A stretch of DNA of 64,000 bases from Hathewaya massiliensis (GCF_902143515.1 NZ_CABFVD010000008.1:62724-126723); one strand, 5' to 3'. Shown: positions 44,334 to 54,815, counted from the stretch's first letter. Notes: a model not told the origin generated them from the letters alone. A program made the numbers and translations.

Positions 44334-45737
44334 CTAGTTATAAACCCATAGTTTATTATCTTTTTCTAATAAGTCATCTGCTTCCTTAGGTCCTAGGGTA
44401 TTAGGTTTATAACTATAGAGTTTATTAGAACTTAATCTATAACTTTCTAATATTTTATTAGCATAATTCCAGCTCACCACAATTTGCTCCCAATTTGAAA
44501 ATAAACTTCTATCCGAATCCATACAAGCTTTTAATAATCTTTCATAGGCTTCTGGAGTGTTTATTCTATTTTCCAAAATACAACTTTGACAAAAGTCCAT
44601 GCTCACCTTTTGAACGGTATCCTCAGTACCAGGTTTTTTTATATTAAAGTTTAAATAAACTCCTTCATCTGGTTGAATCTTTATTATTAATACATTTCCT
44701 TCTACCTTCTCATTAGCGGGCTTAAACTTAACTACAATTTCTGTTTCTCGTTTATTCAGTTTCTTTCCTGTACGAATATAAAAAGGTACGTCTTTCCATC
44801 TTTCATTTTCAATAAGTATTTTCATGGCAACATAAGTTTCTGTTTTTGAGTCTTTATGAACATTTTTTTCCTCTCTATACCCTTCATATTGACCCATAAC
44901 TATATATTCATCAACTTCATTAGGTTCTATATTTTTCATTTCACTTAACACTTTAAGTTGAACTTCCTTAATAAAATCACTTTTAAGTTCCTTAGGTTCT
45001 TCCATGGCTACCATGGATAATAACTGAAATAAATGATTTTGAACCATATCTTTTAGAGCACCACTTTTATCATAATATGCTCCTCTACCATCAACACCTA
45101 CAGTTTCAAAAGCATTAATCTGAATATTATCAATAAAGTTCCTGTTCCAAATTCCTTTAAATATTGCATTGGAGAATCTTATATTTATAATATTTTGTAT
45201 CATTTCTTTTCCTAAATAATGATCTATATGATAGATATTATTTGGACTAAATGCCTTAGAAAGCTCTTCATTTAAATAGGTAGCTGATTTTAAATCCTCC
45301 CCGAAAGGCTTTTCAACTATGACTTTTGCACTTTCAAGGCAACACTGATTTTCCTGTAATCCTTTAGTAATTGGAATAAAAAATCTTGGTGCAACAGCAT
45401 AATAGTAAATATGATCTTCAAAAATTCCCCTATCCTTATAATATTTAATTAATCCTTTATATTCTTCTGTATCTTCAATATCCATTTTATAATAAGTTAT
45501 AATTTTACATAACTCATTAAATTTATGCTCGCTATAATCTACTCTAGCAAATTCTTTAACGCCAGATTTAATATGCTCTAAATACTCTTTTTTGCTATAA
45601 TCTCTTCTTCCAATGCCTATAATATTATACGAATCATCTATACTGCCCAGGATATATAAATTATATAAAGCGGGAAATAACTTACGATAAGCTAAGTCTC
45701 CAGTACCACCAAAAATGGTTATAGCCTTATTCTTCAT
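44334..45737 (-). CDS. zwf: Glucose-6-phosphate 1-dehydrogenase
   Basis: 467 aa. N-terminal Rossmann motif FGGTGDLAYRKLFPALY, the substrate motif IDHYLGKEM, and C-terminal domain motifs (YIRTGKKLNKRETEI, and the ending with LGPKEADDLL). It oxidises glucose 6-phosphate to 6-phosphogluconolactone with NADP+ or NAD+. It overlaps gnd by 11 nt and is translated after it. It is slightly short for the family (about 480-500). No 6-phosphogluconolactonase gene is adjacent. Confidence 0.95.
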   Translation of the reverse strand: MKNKAITIFGGTGDLAYRKLFPALYNLYILGSIDDSYNIIGIGRRDYSKKEYLEHIKSGVKEFARVDYSEHKFNELCKIITYYKMDIEDTEEYKGLIKYYKDRGIFEDHIYYYAVAPRFFIPITKGLQENQCCLESAKVIVEKPFGEDLKSATYLNEELSKAFSPNNIYHIDHYLGKEMIQNIINIRFSNAIFKGIWNRNFIDNIQINAFETVGVDGRGAYYDKSGALKDMVQNHLFQLLSMVAMEEPKELKSDFIKEVQLKVLSEMKNIEPNEVDEYIVMGQYEGYREEKNVHKDSKTETYVAMKILIENERWKDVPFYIRTGKKLNKRETEIVVKFKPANEKVEGNVLIIKIQPDEGVYLNFNIKKPGTEDTVQKVSMDFCQSCILENRINTPEAYERLLKACMDSDRSLFSNWEQIVVSWNYANKILESYRLSSNKLYSYKPNTLGPKEADDLLEKDNKLWVYN

Positions 45738-47148
45738 AATTATTCACCCAATCAAAATGATAGTTTCCTTCCATATCAACACGCTGAAAGGTGTGTGCTC
45801 CAAAATAATCTCTTTGTGCCTGTATCAAATTAGCTCCTAGCTCCTTAGAACTATAAGTATCAATATATCCTAGGGCACTACTCATAGCAGTTACAGGAAT
45901 TTTATTTTTAATGGCAACGGATATGGTTTTACGTAAGCTTTCATCATTTTTCTTTAAAGACTGTGAAAATCCCTTGGTGAGCATTAAATTTTCAGCATTA
46001 TTATCTTCCTCATAAGCCTTAATTATATCACTTAAAAACTTAGCCTGAATAATACATCCACCTCTAAAAATTCTAGCAATATTTGCATAATTTAAATCCC
46101 AGTTGTATTCTTTAGCAGCAGCTCTTAACAATTGAAAGCCTTGAGCATAACATGCTATTTTACTAGAATATAAGCTTTTTCTTACTAATTCAATTAATTC
46201 GTCTTTATCTACCTTAGTAAAATTTTTAGTATTACTTTCTAAAATTTTATTAGCCTTTACCCTTTCTTCTTTTAGGTTTGACATAAATCTAGCATTTAAA
46301 GCACTAGATATAATAGATACATCCACACCTAAATCTATAGCTTCAATATTAGTCCATTTTCCAGTGCCTTTTTGAGAAGCCTTATCTAAAATCATATCTA
46401 ATAAATAATTGTCACTTTTATCATCCTTTACAGTTAAAATATTAGAAGTAATTTTAATTAGATAACTTTCCAATTCTCCTTTATTCCACTGCTTAAAAAT
46501 ATTATGCAGTTCCATATTGTTAAACTTACCTAAATGCTTTAATATCATATAAGCTTCACTAATCAATTGCATATCTGCATACTCAATTCCATTATGAACC
46601 ATCTTAACATAATGTCCTGCTCCATCACCGCCTATATAATTACAACAAGGCTCTCCATTAACCTTTGCAGCAATATCCTTAAAAATACCTTCTACATTTT
46701 TATAAGCCTCAAAATCTCCACCAGGCATTAGAGCCGGTCCTAACCTAGCCCCTTCTTCTCCTCCTGAAACTCCAACTCCTAAAAACCTTATACCTTTTTC
46801 CTTTAAATACTGTGCTCTTCTTCTTGTATCTTTAAAATAAGCATTTCCACCATCAATTAAAATATCTCCCTGCTCTAAATGTGGAAGCAGCTGTTCAATT
46901 AACATATCTACAGCCTCTCCAGCCTTAACCATAAGCATAATCTTTCTTGGTGTTTCCAGCTCCTCTATAAGTTCTTTTAAACTATAAGTCCCAAATAAAT
47001 TAGGATGCTTATACTTCTCTAGTACCTCATCCACCACTTTAACAGTACGATTAAAAATGCCTACCTTATATCCCTTATCTCCTATGTTAAGCGCTAAATT
47101 TCTACCCATTACAGATAATCCAATTAAACCAATATGTTTTTTACTCAT
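45727..47148 (-). CDS. gnd: 6-phosphogluconate dehydrogenase (decarboxylating)
   Basis: 473 aa, usual length. NADP-binding motif IGLIGLSVMGRNLALN, the substrate motif GVSGGEEGARLGPALMPGG, the catalytic Lys region GAGHYVKMVHNGIEYADMQ, and the C-terminal tail QRDYFGAHTFQRVD. It makes ribulose 5-phosphate, CO2 and NADPH in the cytoplasm. It is the first gene of the gnd-zwf pair. Many Clostridium species lack both genes, so the pair may be a lineage-specific or acquired branch. Confidence 0.96.
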   Translation of the reverse strand: MSKKHIGLIGLSVMGRNLALNIGDKGYKVGIFNRTVKVVDEVLEKYKHPNLFGTYSLKELIEELETPRKIMLMVKAGEAVDMLIEQLLPHLEQGDILIDGGNAYFKDTRRRAQYLKEKGIRFLGVGVSGGEEGARLGPALMPGGDFEAYKNVEGIFKDIAAKVNGEPCCNYIGGDGAGHYVKMVHNGIEYADMQLISEAYMILKHLGKFNNMELHNIFKQWNKGELESYLIKITSNILTVKDDKSDNYLLDMILDKASQKGTGKWTNIEAIDLGVDVSIISSALNARFMSNLKEERVKANKILESNTKNFTKVDKDELIELVRKSLYSSKIACYAQGFQLLRAAAKEYNWDLNYANIARIFRGGCIIQAKFLSDIIKAYEEDNNAENLMLTKGFSQSLKKNDESLRKTISVAIKNKIPVTAMSSALGYIDTYSSKELGANLIQAQRDYFGAHTFQRVDMEGNYHFDWVNNYEE

Positions 47149-47460
47149 ATACTTAAACCGCCTTTAACTTTTGTATTTTCATATCCTTAAGTGAATTCCT
47201 TAAGTCCATTTTTATTTTTTCATATAAGCTGATTATTTATTCTTTGAAATGAGCAAATCATAGGTCTTTATACTAAATACGTATTAAAAGCTCCTAAAAA
47301 TATTAATTACTAAATTCAAATTTATGAAATTATGATTTTTAAGTTGTTTTAGAGCATAAAAAAGGACCTATCTAGGATAAGTCTTTTTTATAACTTAATA
47401 TTTTAATTATATCTTTTCAGAAATTCTTTAATTTCTTTATTAAAATCTTATTTATAAAAT
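47149..47460 (-). other. 312-nt gap before gnd, containing a terminator
   Basis: There is no gene. At 47358-47389 the minus strand shows AAAAAAGACTTATC paired with GATAGGTCCTTTTTT (one bulge), a good terminator for the helicase gene that ends at 47461. The rest, up to the gnd start, should hold the gnd-zwf promoter; I see no firm -35/-10 pair and no known riboswitch. Confidence 0.65.
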
Positions 47461-49164
47461 TTATCTTTTATAAAATTTATACTCATAATCTTCTCTATTA
47501 AAATCCTTAATAAAGGGAGAAACCTCTCCTTCTGTTTTTGCAAAACATATTAGCTCTAATTCCTTTTTAGCTCTAGTTATACCAACATATAACCTCTTTT
47601 TTTCAATATTTATTAAGTCTTCATAATCTTTTATTTCACTATCTTCATATTTATTTCTGGTCTCTTTATCACTTAAGTACTTACTAAGTTTCTCTATTTC
47701 TTTTTTACTTGGATAATGATATCTATCAAAATGTAATAAAAATACATAATCAAATTCTAAACCTTTTACATTAAATAAATCTGTGAAAATTACTTGTTTT
47801 TGATTTCCAAATTCAAATTTTTTATTATATTGTTCTATTCCAATTATTGAAGAATATCTTCCTAAATATTTTCTTATATTACTGTGATTACCACAGGATA
47901 TGGACTCTTCTTCTCTTGTAATAATGGCAATATTGCTATTGGGCTCACTTTTTTGAATTTCTAATATTTTTTCTCCAATATGTTTCATTGCTTTTTGGGG
48001 ATTTGCAAAAGATAAAATCTTAGGCTTTTGGCCCTTATTTTTATAGCTAATAATACTCTGCTCTTTTAGTATATCATTAAATTTTAAAGAATTAGCTAAC
48101 TTCATTATTTCTTCTGTTGATCTATGATTTTCTCTTAGATTCCTATTGTTATTTTTAACATCGATCCCTAAACTAGCATAACTATGTGGTGTCTTTTTAT
48201 ATATTTTTTGCTTTGAATCCCCTGCCATAATTAAAAATTTAGGAGAAAGCATGGCTAGAAGTTTAATTTGTGCAGCATCCAAATCTTGAACTTCATCTAT
48301 AAAAATATAGTCATATTTTTTACTTTCAGGGATTTCATGAAACTTTCCTATTAATGTTAAGGCATAGTCTTCTAAATCAATATTAGTTTCAGTCCATTTT
48401 CGATTTCTCGCCTGTTCCCTATAATCTTCATAAATTTTAAATATGGTCTTCCTTTGATTTTTAGTTAATCTTGGCGTGTTTCCTCTTCCAGCTCTTTCAC
48501 ATTCTAAATAATCTTCTAGACGGATATATTCATTAGCCTTCATCCATAGAATTTCATCTCTCACAAAAGTAAAGTCGTGAGTTTTATATAATCTCTCATC
48601 AAGATTCAACTTAGGATATAATTCTCCTTCTGTATATTTATGAAGTATAGATGCCACTCTTCTAGCTGAGTTTCCTCTCATCCTTTCTATGGTTTTATAA
48701 TTTATATTTAAATCTTTTACTTCTGGATACCCTAAATCCTTTAGTATATTCGCTGCAAATTGATGGAAAGTGCATATATCAACCTTATGATGATTATTTT
48801 TAAACTTTTCAAATTCTGGATACTTGTTTGCTCTTTTCTTTGTATCATCTATTAATATTTGATTATAGCTTATATATAAGAATTTTTTTGGTTCTTTTTC
48901 TTCTATCATGGATTTTATAAGCTTGTACAATAGAACTGTACTTTTTCCACTACCTCCAGAACCATTAATTAATAATTGACTGTTATCTGCATTTAGCACT
49001 CTTTTTTGTAATTCTGATAATCTGATTCCTTTAATAAACTCATAAGAAATATATGATTGCCAAGCTTTCACTGTCTTATTAAAAAATTCTCCCATACCCT
49101 TATAAAATTCTTCATAATTTATTTCATTATCTATGGATAATTTATCTACTTCTTTCAATTGCAA
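47461..49164 (-). CDS. UvrD-like SF1 helicase, third gene of a three-gene set
   Basis: 567 aa. Walker A LINGSGGSGKSTV (about 66-76), DEVQD (about 290), ENHRSTEEI, and the C-terminal motifs KGLEFDYVFLLHF and RLYVGITRAKKEL. It is a compact SF1A-type helicase without long 2B insertions. The start is probably TTG: either 49164 or, with better spacing to GGGGG, 49158. It overlaps the preceding AddB-like gene by 17-23 nt, so the three genes are translationally coupled. Likely role: DNA unwinding in repair or defence with its partners; the specific function is unknown. Confidence 0.82.
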   Translation of the reverse strand: MQLKEVDKLSIDNEINYEEFYKGMGEFFNKTVKAWQSYISYEFIKGIRLSELQKRVLNADNSQLLINGSGGSGKSTVLLYKLIKSMIEEKEPKKFLYISYNQILIDDTKKRANKYPEFEKFKNNHHKVDICTFHQFAANILKDLGYPEVKDLNINYKTIERMRGNSARRVASILHKYTEGELYPKLNLDERLYKTHDFTFVRDEILWMKANEYIRLEDYLECERAGRGNTPRLTKNQRKTIFKIYEDYREQARNRKWTETNIDLEDYALTLIGKFHEIPESKKYDYIFIDEVQDLDAAQIKLLAMLSPKFLIMAGDSKQKIYKKTPHSYASLGIDVKNNNRNLRENHRSTEEIMKLANSLKFNDILKEQSIISYKNKGQKPKILSFANPQKAMKHIGEKILEIQKSEPNSNIAIITREEESISCGNHSNIRKYLGRYSSIIGIEQYNKKFEFGNQKQVIFTDLFNVKGLEFDYVFLLHFDRYHYPSKKEIEKLSKYLSDKETRNKYEDSEIKDYEDLINIEKKRLYVGITRAKKELELICFAKTEGEVSPFIKDFNREDYEYKFYKR

Positions 49165-52060
49165 ATTCCCCCTTACAACATATCATATTGTGAGGGCACA
49201 TATCACAATGATAGCCCTTAATGTATGTTACTGTATCATACTTCATATCTTCTTTTATAAATTCATTAAAATATTTTTCATTAAGAATATTCATATTCCT
49301 ATAGGCATTTCTTCTCTTTCTCCTATGATTTTCATAGATTTTACTTCTAAGAATTTGAATATCCTTCATATGATAAGGGAAGTATATATTTTTAAATTTA
49401 TATTCACTTCTAATTTCTCTTTTATATGATGTTTCAATTAAGTTATCCTTAGTAGTCTTATTCCATTGTGGAAAAAGGGGATAGAAATATTTTTCTACAT
49501 CATTGCCTTCTTTAAGCTGGGATTTAAATAGTTTACCTAATATAGCAAATACAATTTTTTGATGGAATTCTGATTCATATACTGGATTATGGCATAATAC
49601 TCCTGAATAATAAAACTTTCTAGGACAAAAATCTAAATCTAACCAAGCTATAGGAGCTATTTCACTGCTACAACTTACCTCTGTTTTCTTTCCTAAAATT
49701 TTATTGATTTCAGCAATAGACTTTGAATTGTTTTTGTATAAAACTCCCTGTTCCTTTAATCTCTCATATTCAAATTGCAGTTCTCCTTCAATATCATAGT
49801 ATACACTTTGCCTTTTAGAATTTTCATTATATATGCTCTTAAGTATTTTATATATGGATGATTCTTGATCACTATCATTTATATCATTGATCCAACTAAA
49901 TTCTATTTTTGCTTTGCTAAAGGATGTTATGGTAGCCAGATAATATTTTATAAAATTAATAACTTCCTCACTAGAAATTTTTGATTGCATTAAAATATTA
50001 TTTTTTTCTTGTAAATTATAAGTTCTATCTAATTCTCTTAAATCTTCCTTTAGAATCTTGGATTTTGTATATTTAGGAATAAACCTTCTATTTTTTACAT
50101 ATTTATTTATACTCTTCTCTGACATATCCGTAACATATATCTCTCTAGTTCCATTTATCATGATTCCTTCTATTTGATCAAAAACTTTTATATAGTTATA
50201 CCTATCTTCTTCTGAATCATCATGGTCCTTTTTATTACTTAATTTTAAAATAATATTCATGTATTCTCTTGTTTCATAAAGCGTCATGGGTGTTTCTATT
50301 AACTCAGCATTTTTTAAGTTAGAGTAAGTTCTTATATATATCCTATTTGATTTTATAAACTTTATTAATCTTTTTTTATTGACTTCACTTTTTTCAGTAT
50401 TATACTCCTTTTTCAACTTAAAATATTCATTTAAAATAGATTTTATATAGCTTATATTTCTCCAGTAATCATACAATTTATTTTTATGTTCTTGAATATT
50501 TATAAAATTATCCTTTGGAATAAGTTCTTCTAACATGGTTTTTAATTTTTTAGTTAATTGAATTAATTGCTTTACAGTAATACCATATCTACTATTATCT
50601 ACATAAGATAAAGTTTTCAAAGGATTATGAAGATATTCCTTTACTTTATCTCCATCTGTCTTTTCCTTAGATAATTCTGTAAATGCATTGCTAAAGTCTT
50701 GCAACAAAGTAAGCTTATTTAATCTATTAATAATATCCTCTAAGGATTTAATTCCGTTCATGTAAGGTTCTAGGTCTATTAATAAGTCTATACCATCTAC
50801 CCCTGAAATAATATTACTTTTGCTTTTTATCTCTAACCATCCTGAAGAAATTAATTGGACAAAATCCTTATACTCCATCATAATTTTAGTCTTTTCTTCA
50901 TTCCAATAAGACTTATATAATCCAATTATAAATCTTCCTTCTTTATAATTTAAAAGGCTATCCTTCTTATCTTTATAGTTTAAAATTGTTCCATTAAATA
51001 AATCATTATATTTATTTTTTGAAAAGGTTATATATTCTCTAATATATTTATAGCTTTTATCTTCACTATCACATATATAACTTAATCTTTTAACTTTAAG
51101 TCCTATAATGCTACTTTCCACGCCTTTATTTTTTAGATATTCTTTATATTCATTTGTATTTTGAAAAATAGGATAATTTTCTAACTTTTGTTTAAATGCA
51201 CTTACGTCTATATATTCTTTAAAACTTATTTTGTCATTATTATAATCCTTTAGATCTTTAACACCATTTAAATATCCTATATATGGATTCCACTCTAAAT
51301 TAACTTCATTATTGTATGAAATACTTTTCCATTTATCTTTACTAACAAATCCATATACCCGTTCCCAAGGCCTGTTTAAAGCTTGAAAATTTTCATGTAT
51401 TGGAATCCTAAATATAACCTCAATACCTATATCATTAAGTTTTTTAAAAAAGGAAAGTCTCATTCCATCAATATAGGTCAAATTATAAAAATAAATTTTT
51501 TTAATGTTTTGTATTCCATCTGTTATACCTTGATCTTTAAATTCTCCCTTAAATACTTCGTTATAATATTTATTTAGCCTATTCGTAAATTCCTCTAAAT
51601 CAAAGCAGCTCTCTCTTATATATATATTGTTTATTAGTTGACTCTTTGCAAAACTATTAAAAACTCCTCTTATAACTTCAATGTTGGGATCAACTTTTTC
51701 CATGCTAGGTAAGGCAAATATTCCTGTTTCTATATAGTATTTATAATCATTTAAAATTTCATCTATATCATTTAACAAGTACTTTTTTATTGTTATATCC
51801 TTGCACAGCTCTTCTATAAGTTTTCTAATTTCAGCCTTCATCTTTATTTGATTTATTGACTTATTCCATTCTGTAAAAACTGCATTTTGAATATTTGCAT
51901 ATGTCCATATATGATTTTTATTTTTCTTAAATTGCTTAAGATCTTTTAAGTGCATTGATAACGCCGATGTACCAACAATATGCAAGGAATCATTTTTAAA
52001 ATCAATATTTTTGTAAAAATAGCTTGGATCATTATAGGTTTCAACCCTTAAATTATGCAT
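49142..52060 (-). CDS. AddB-like protein with Fe-S cluster motif, nuclease motif not seen
   Basis: 972 aa from ATG 52060; an upstream in-frame ATG at 52129 lies inside the preceding gene and is rejected (ATGCATAA overlap, 8 nt). Layout resembles AddB/RecC-type proteins: a helicase-like N-terminal body with no Walker motifs and a C-terminal RecB-nuclease-type end. The four-cysteine Fe-S pattern is present: one Cys in LDFCPRKFYY (about 813) and Cys952-X2-Cys955-X5-Cys961. Between them I find no GxxDR... / (D/E)xK nuclease residues. So the Fe-S fold seems kept while catalysis seems lost. It sits between two SF1 helicases. Inference: a structural DNA-binding subunit of a repair or defence complex. 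Confidence 0.72.
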   Translation of the reverse strand: MHNLRVETYNDPSYFYKNIDFKNDSLHIVGTSALSMHLKDLKQFKKNKNHIWTYANIQNAVFTEWNKSINQIKMKAEIRKLIEELCKDITIKKYLLNDIDEILNDYKYYIETGIFALPSMEKVDPNIEVIRGVFNSFAKSQLINNIYIRESCFDLEEFTNRLNKYYNEVFKGEFKDQGITDGIQNIKKIYFYNLTYIDGMRLSFFKKLNDIGIEVIFRIPIHENFQALNRPWERVYGFVSKDKWKSISYNNEVNLEWNPYIGYLNGVKDLKDYNNDKISFKEYIDVSAFKQKLENYPIFQNTNEYKEYLKNKGVESSIIGLKVKRLSYICDSEDKSYKYIREYITFSKNKYNDLFNGTILNYKDKKDSLLNYKEGRFIIGLYKSYWNEEKTKIMMEYKDFVQLISSGWLEIKSKSNIISGVDGIDLLIDLEPYMNGIKSLEDIINRLNKLTLLQDFSNAFTELSKEKTDGDKVKEYLHNPLKTLSYVDNSRYGITVKQLIQLTKKLKTMLEELIPKDNFINIQEHKNKLYDYWRNISYIKSILNEYFKLKKEYNTEKSEVNKKRLIKFIKSNRIYIRTYSNLKNAELIETPMTLYETREYMNIILKLSNKKDHDDSEEDRYNYIKVFDQIEGIMINGTREIYVTDMSEKSINKYVKNRRFIPKYTKSKILKEDLRELDRTYNLQEKNNILMQSKISSEEVINFIKYYLATITSFSKAKIEFSWINDINDSDQESSIYKILKSIYNENSKRQSVYYDIEGELQFEYERLKEQGVLYKNNSKSIAEINKILGKKTEVSCSSEIAPIAWLDLDFCPRKFYYSGVLCHNPVYESEFHQKIVFAILGKLFKSQLKEGNDVEKYFYPLFPQWNKTTKDNLIETSYKREIRSEYKFKNIYFPYHMKDIQILRSKIYENHRRKRRNAYRNMNILNEKYFNEFIKEDMKYDTVTYIKGYHCDMCPHNMICCKGEFAIERSR

Positions 52061-54569
52061 CTTTAAGATTCCCCCTCTCCAAAAGATCCATCCAGTTGTG
52101 TATTTTACCGCTATTATCCATGATTTCATTTTTATTTAAGTGAATGGTTTTTTTAGCCCTAGTTAAAGCAACATATAAAAGCCTTATTTCCTCAGCAATT
52201 ATTTCCTTATTTTCTTCCACTATAAATTCACTGTATACATCATTTTTTAAAGTTAAATCATCTAAATTCACTAGATAACCAATATTATGCTTTTCTACTT
52301 TTTCATTTAAGAAAATCTTAACCTCATTATTATTATTTAAAAAACTGTTACTTGTCTTTGGAATTATTACATGATCGAATTCTAAGCCTTTGGCTTTATG
52401 AACAGTCATACATATTGCATCGTATTTATTTTCTTTATTGTTATAATCTAGCATCTTTTCATCTTCTAAATCATCTGTTTTAATCATAAGTTCCAAAAAT
52501 CTAATAACATCTATTATGCTAGCATCTATAGAATTAAACCTTTTATCTAGTATAGTAAACAAATGCTCTAAATTCATCTTATAGTTTATTACAGCTGTTT
52601 TAACACTTTTTATTGTTTCATTTTCTTCCTTGAAGCCTCTATTGCTTAGAATTTTAACTCCATAATTTATTTCTGGTTTAAATTCATTTACTAACTGGTG
52701 TAAAACCTTCATAAAAGGTTCCTGTTTAATTTTCTCATTAAAGTATTGCAATGTTTTGTATTCTTTCCGGTTCTCTATAATCTTTTTTAAATAATTATTT
52801 GATGAATCATAATTTTCAAGTATAGTATTATTATCTATACCCTTGCCATAAGATGAATTGATAAAAGCATATTGATTTATATATACTTTAGGATACAATA
52901 AAGCCTTTAGCATAAGATAAAATTCCCTAACTGCAATACTTCTATAAAATTCTCCACTTACTTCTTTTTTGCAAATATAATCCTTTTTTTCTAGTTCTCT
53001 TACTATGTATTCTAAATCCCTATTAGACCGTACAAGTATGGCTATACTTTCTGATTCTAATCCCTCTTTCGCCCTGGATGCATTTCTTTTATTATTTTTC
53101 TTAATTTCATTTGTAATATACTCAATTACACCATCCTTATTAGTTTCATATCCATTTTTAAAAAGGCTTATAACTTCTTCTTTGGAGTTATTCTCTATTA
53201 CTGGTTCTAACTTGTCTCCCTTGGTAAAAGTAAAATATTTAGTTTCTTCCCTTGATGTTTCTAAATTTGAAATATTATAAAAAAAATTATTTAGTTTATC
53301 TATAATAGCCTTGTTGGTACGGTAATTCTTTTTAAGACTTTTTTTAGTAATATTTTTTTCTTCCCCATTTCTCTTTAATTTATCTTCAAATTGTAGGAAA
53401 GCTGTATATTCTGCTCCTCTAAATCTATATATGCTTTGCTTAATATCCCCAACTATAAAAGTTTTACACCCCATATTTTCTATAAGCCATATAATAAAAT
53501 CAACCTGTATTGTATCACTATCTTGAAATTCATCCACCATAATATACTTAATATTTACTGCATTCTGAATATTTACCGTATGTAAATATCTTTTTAGACT
53601 AATAACTAAATCATTTAATTCAATTATGCTATTTTCATATTTGTATTGTTTTACTTCTTCACATAAATTTAAAAGTAAAAACTCTAAGAAATGATTAAAT
53701 TCCTCCTTATCTACACCAAAATTAATATTTTCCTTATTATCACTAACATTTAACCCCTTTGATGTTAAGTATTGTTCAATTTTTAGTATAGCCTTTATAA
53801 GTTTATACTGAGGTATATATCTAAATTTCTGATACTTCTCGCTAAATTTAAACCTATACTCATTTATAAGCTTCTCTAGAATTTTATATTTTTCATACTG
53901 TATACTTTTAATTTTGGACTTCCTATCAATATTAATTCTATCCCCCAAGAGCTCAATAAAATTCTTTGCAAAGGAATGTATGGTTTGAATTCTCATTGAT
54001 ACTATTTCATCAATCCATTCTAAATATTTAGTATCTTTTGTTGCCTCATAATAGGCTTCTAATCTTTCATATAACTTTTGTTTCATTTGATTTGCAGCCT
54101 TGTTTGTAAATGTAATCATAACCATATCTTTAAAAGTTGCTAATTCTTTATGTCTAAGATATATTGTTCTATCAATCATTGTTTTTGTCTTTCCTGTACC
54201 CGCCCCTGCCTTAATTATGATATGTTTATCTCTATTAAGATGCTCAATATCATACTGCTCTATATTAAAGCATTCCTCTTTCAATTCCTCTCTTAAATTC
54301 TCAGATATATTGCCATCTTCAATAATAAAATCATCTTTAAATTGAAAACTCAAGTTTATATTGTAGTTCATTGATAGCAAATATTTCTGTTCATAATATT
54401 TTATATCTTTTTTCTCTACATCTTGAATATAACTATATAAATCTACTTCATCAGATTCTGTTAAAAAATATACCTTAGTCCCTTCGCTTATATAATCCTT
54501 AATTAAATAAAAGGTATACTTGCTTACTTCCCTTTGATAAATTAGTACAGAATAAGCATTATTACTCAT
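52053..54569 (-). CDS. UvrD/AddA-like SF1 helicase, first gene of a three-gene set
   Basis: 838 aa. Walker A IIKAGAGTGKTKTM (about 124-137), TFTNKAANQMKQKL, VDEFQDSDTIQVDFI (about 347), FIVGDIKQSIYRFRGA, KGLEFDHVIIPKT and RLLYVALTRAKKTI are all intact, so it is an active-looking SF1A helicase of AddA/RecB type. It has an unusual 120-residue N-terminal extension and lacks the C-terminal nuclease of AddA (which is about 1,200 aa). It is the first of three overlapping genes. It could unwind DNA ends in a reduced AddAB-like complex. Confidence 0.85.
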   Translation of the reverse strand: MSNNAYSVLIYQREVSKYTFYLIKDYISEGTKVYFLTESDEVDLYSYIQDVEKKDIKYYEQKYLLSMNYNINLSFQFKDDFIIEDGNISENLREELKEECFNIEQYDIEHLNRDKHIIIKAGAGTGKTKTMIDRTIYLRHKELATFKDMVMITFTNKAANQMKQKLYERLEAYYEATKDTKYLEWIDEIVSMRIQTIHSFAKNFIELLGDRINIDRKSKIKSIQYEKYKILEKLINEYRFKFSEKYQKFRYIPQYKLIKAILKIEQYLTSKGLNVSDNKENINFGVDKEEFNHFLEFLLLNLCEEVKQYKYENSIIELNDLVISLKRYLHTVNIQNAVNIKYIMVDEFQDSDTIQVDFIIWLIENMGCKTFIVGDIKQSIYRFRGAEYTAFLQFEDKLKRNGEEKNITKKSLKKNYRTNKAIIDKLNNFFYNISNLETSREETKYFTFTKGDKLEPVIENNSKEEVISLFKNGYETNKDGVIEYITNEIKKNNKRNASRAKEGLESESIAILVRSNRDLEYIVRELEKKDYICKKEVSGEFYRSIAVREFYLMLKALLYPKVYINQYAFINSSYGKGIDNNTILENYDSSNNYLKKIIENRKEYKTLQYFNEKIKQEPFMKVLHQLVNEFKPEINYGVKILSNRGFKEENETIKSVKTAVINYKMNLEHLFTILDKRFNSIDASIIDVIRFLELMIKTDDLEDEKMLDYNNKENKYDAICMTVHKAKGLEFDHVIIPKTSNSFLNNNNEVKIFLNEKVEKHNIGYLVNLDDLTLKNDVYSEFIVEENKEIIAEEIRLLYVALTRAKKTIHLNKNEIMDNSGKIHNWMDLLERGNLKDA

Positions 54570-54650
54570 AATATCACCTGACTTTTTATTATTTTAACCT
54601 TAGACTATACATAGATTTTTACATTATGTGTCAATTACAACATTATGGAA

Positions 54651-54690
54651 AATGGTAAATAACTACTTTCATAGAGAGCTATTTACCATT
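54651..54690. terminator. Hairpin after the giant helicase gene
   Basis: AATGGTAAATA (54651-54661) pairs with TATTTACCATT (54680-54690). It lies in the 246-nt gap between the DUF4011 helicase gene and the three-gene helicase set, both on the minus strand. The arms share ATGGTAAAT/ATTTACCAT with the hairpin at 61378-61418. Confidence 0.6.
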
Positions 54691-54815
54691 AGTGTTTAGT
54701 ATGTTTAATTGTATTTTAAAATTATTAAAGTCTTTATATATTATTATAACAATTATCATGGACTATTAATGTCCATATGATATTTTTTCTAATTCCTATT
54801 TAAATTAATACCTAC

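Noticed and set aside
47461-54569. Canonical AddAB
   Set aside because: Proteins are shorter than AddA/AddB, the first helicase has no nuclease domain, the AddB-like protein has no visible catalytic residues, and there is a third helicase gene.
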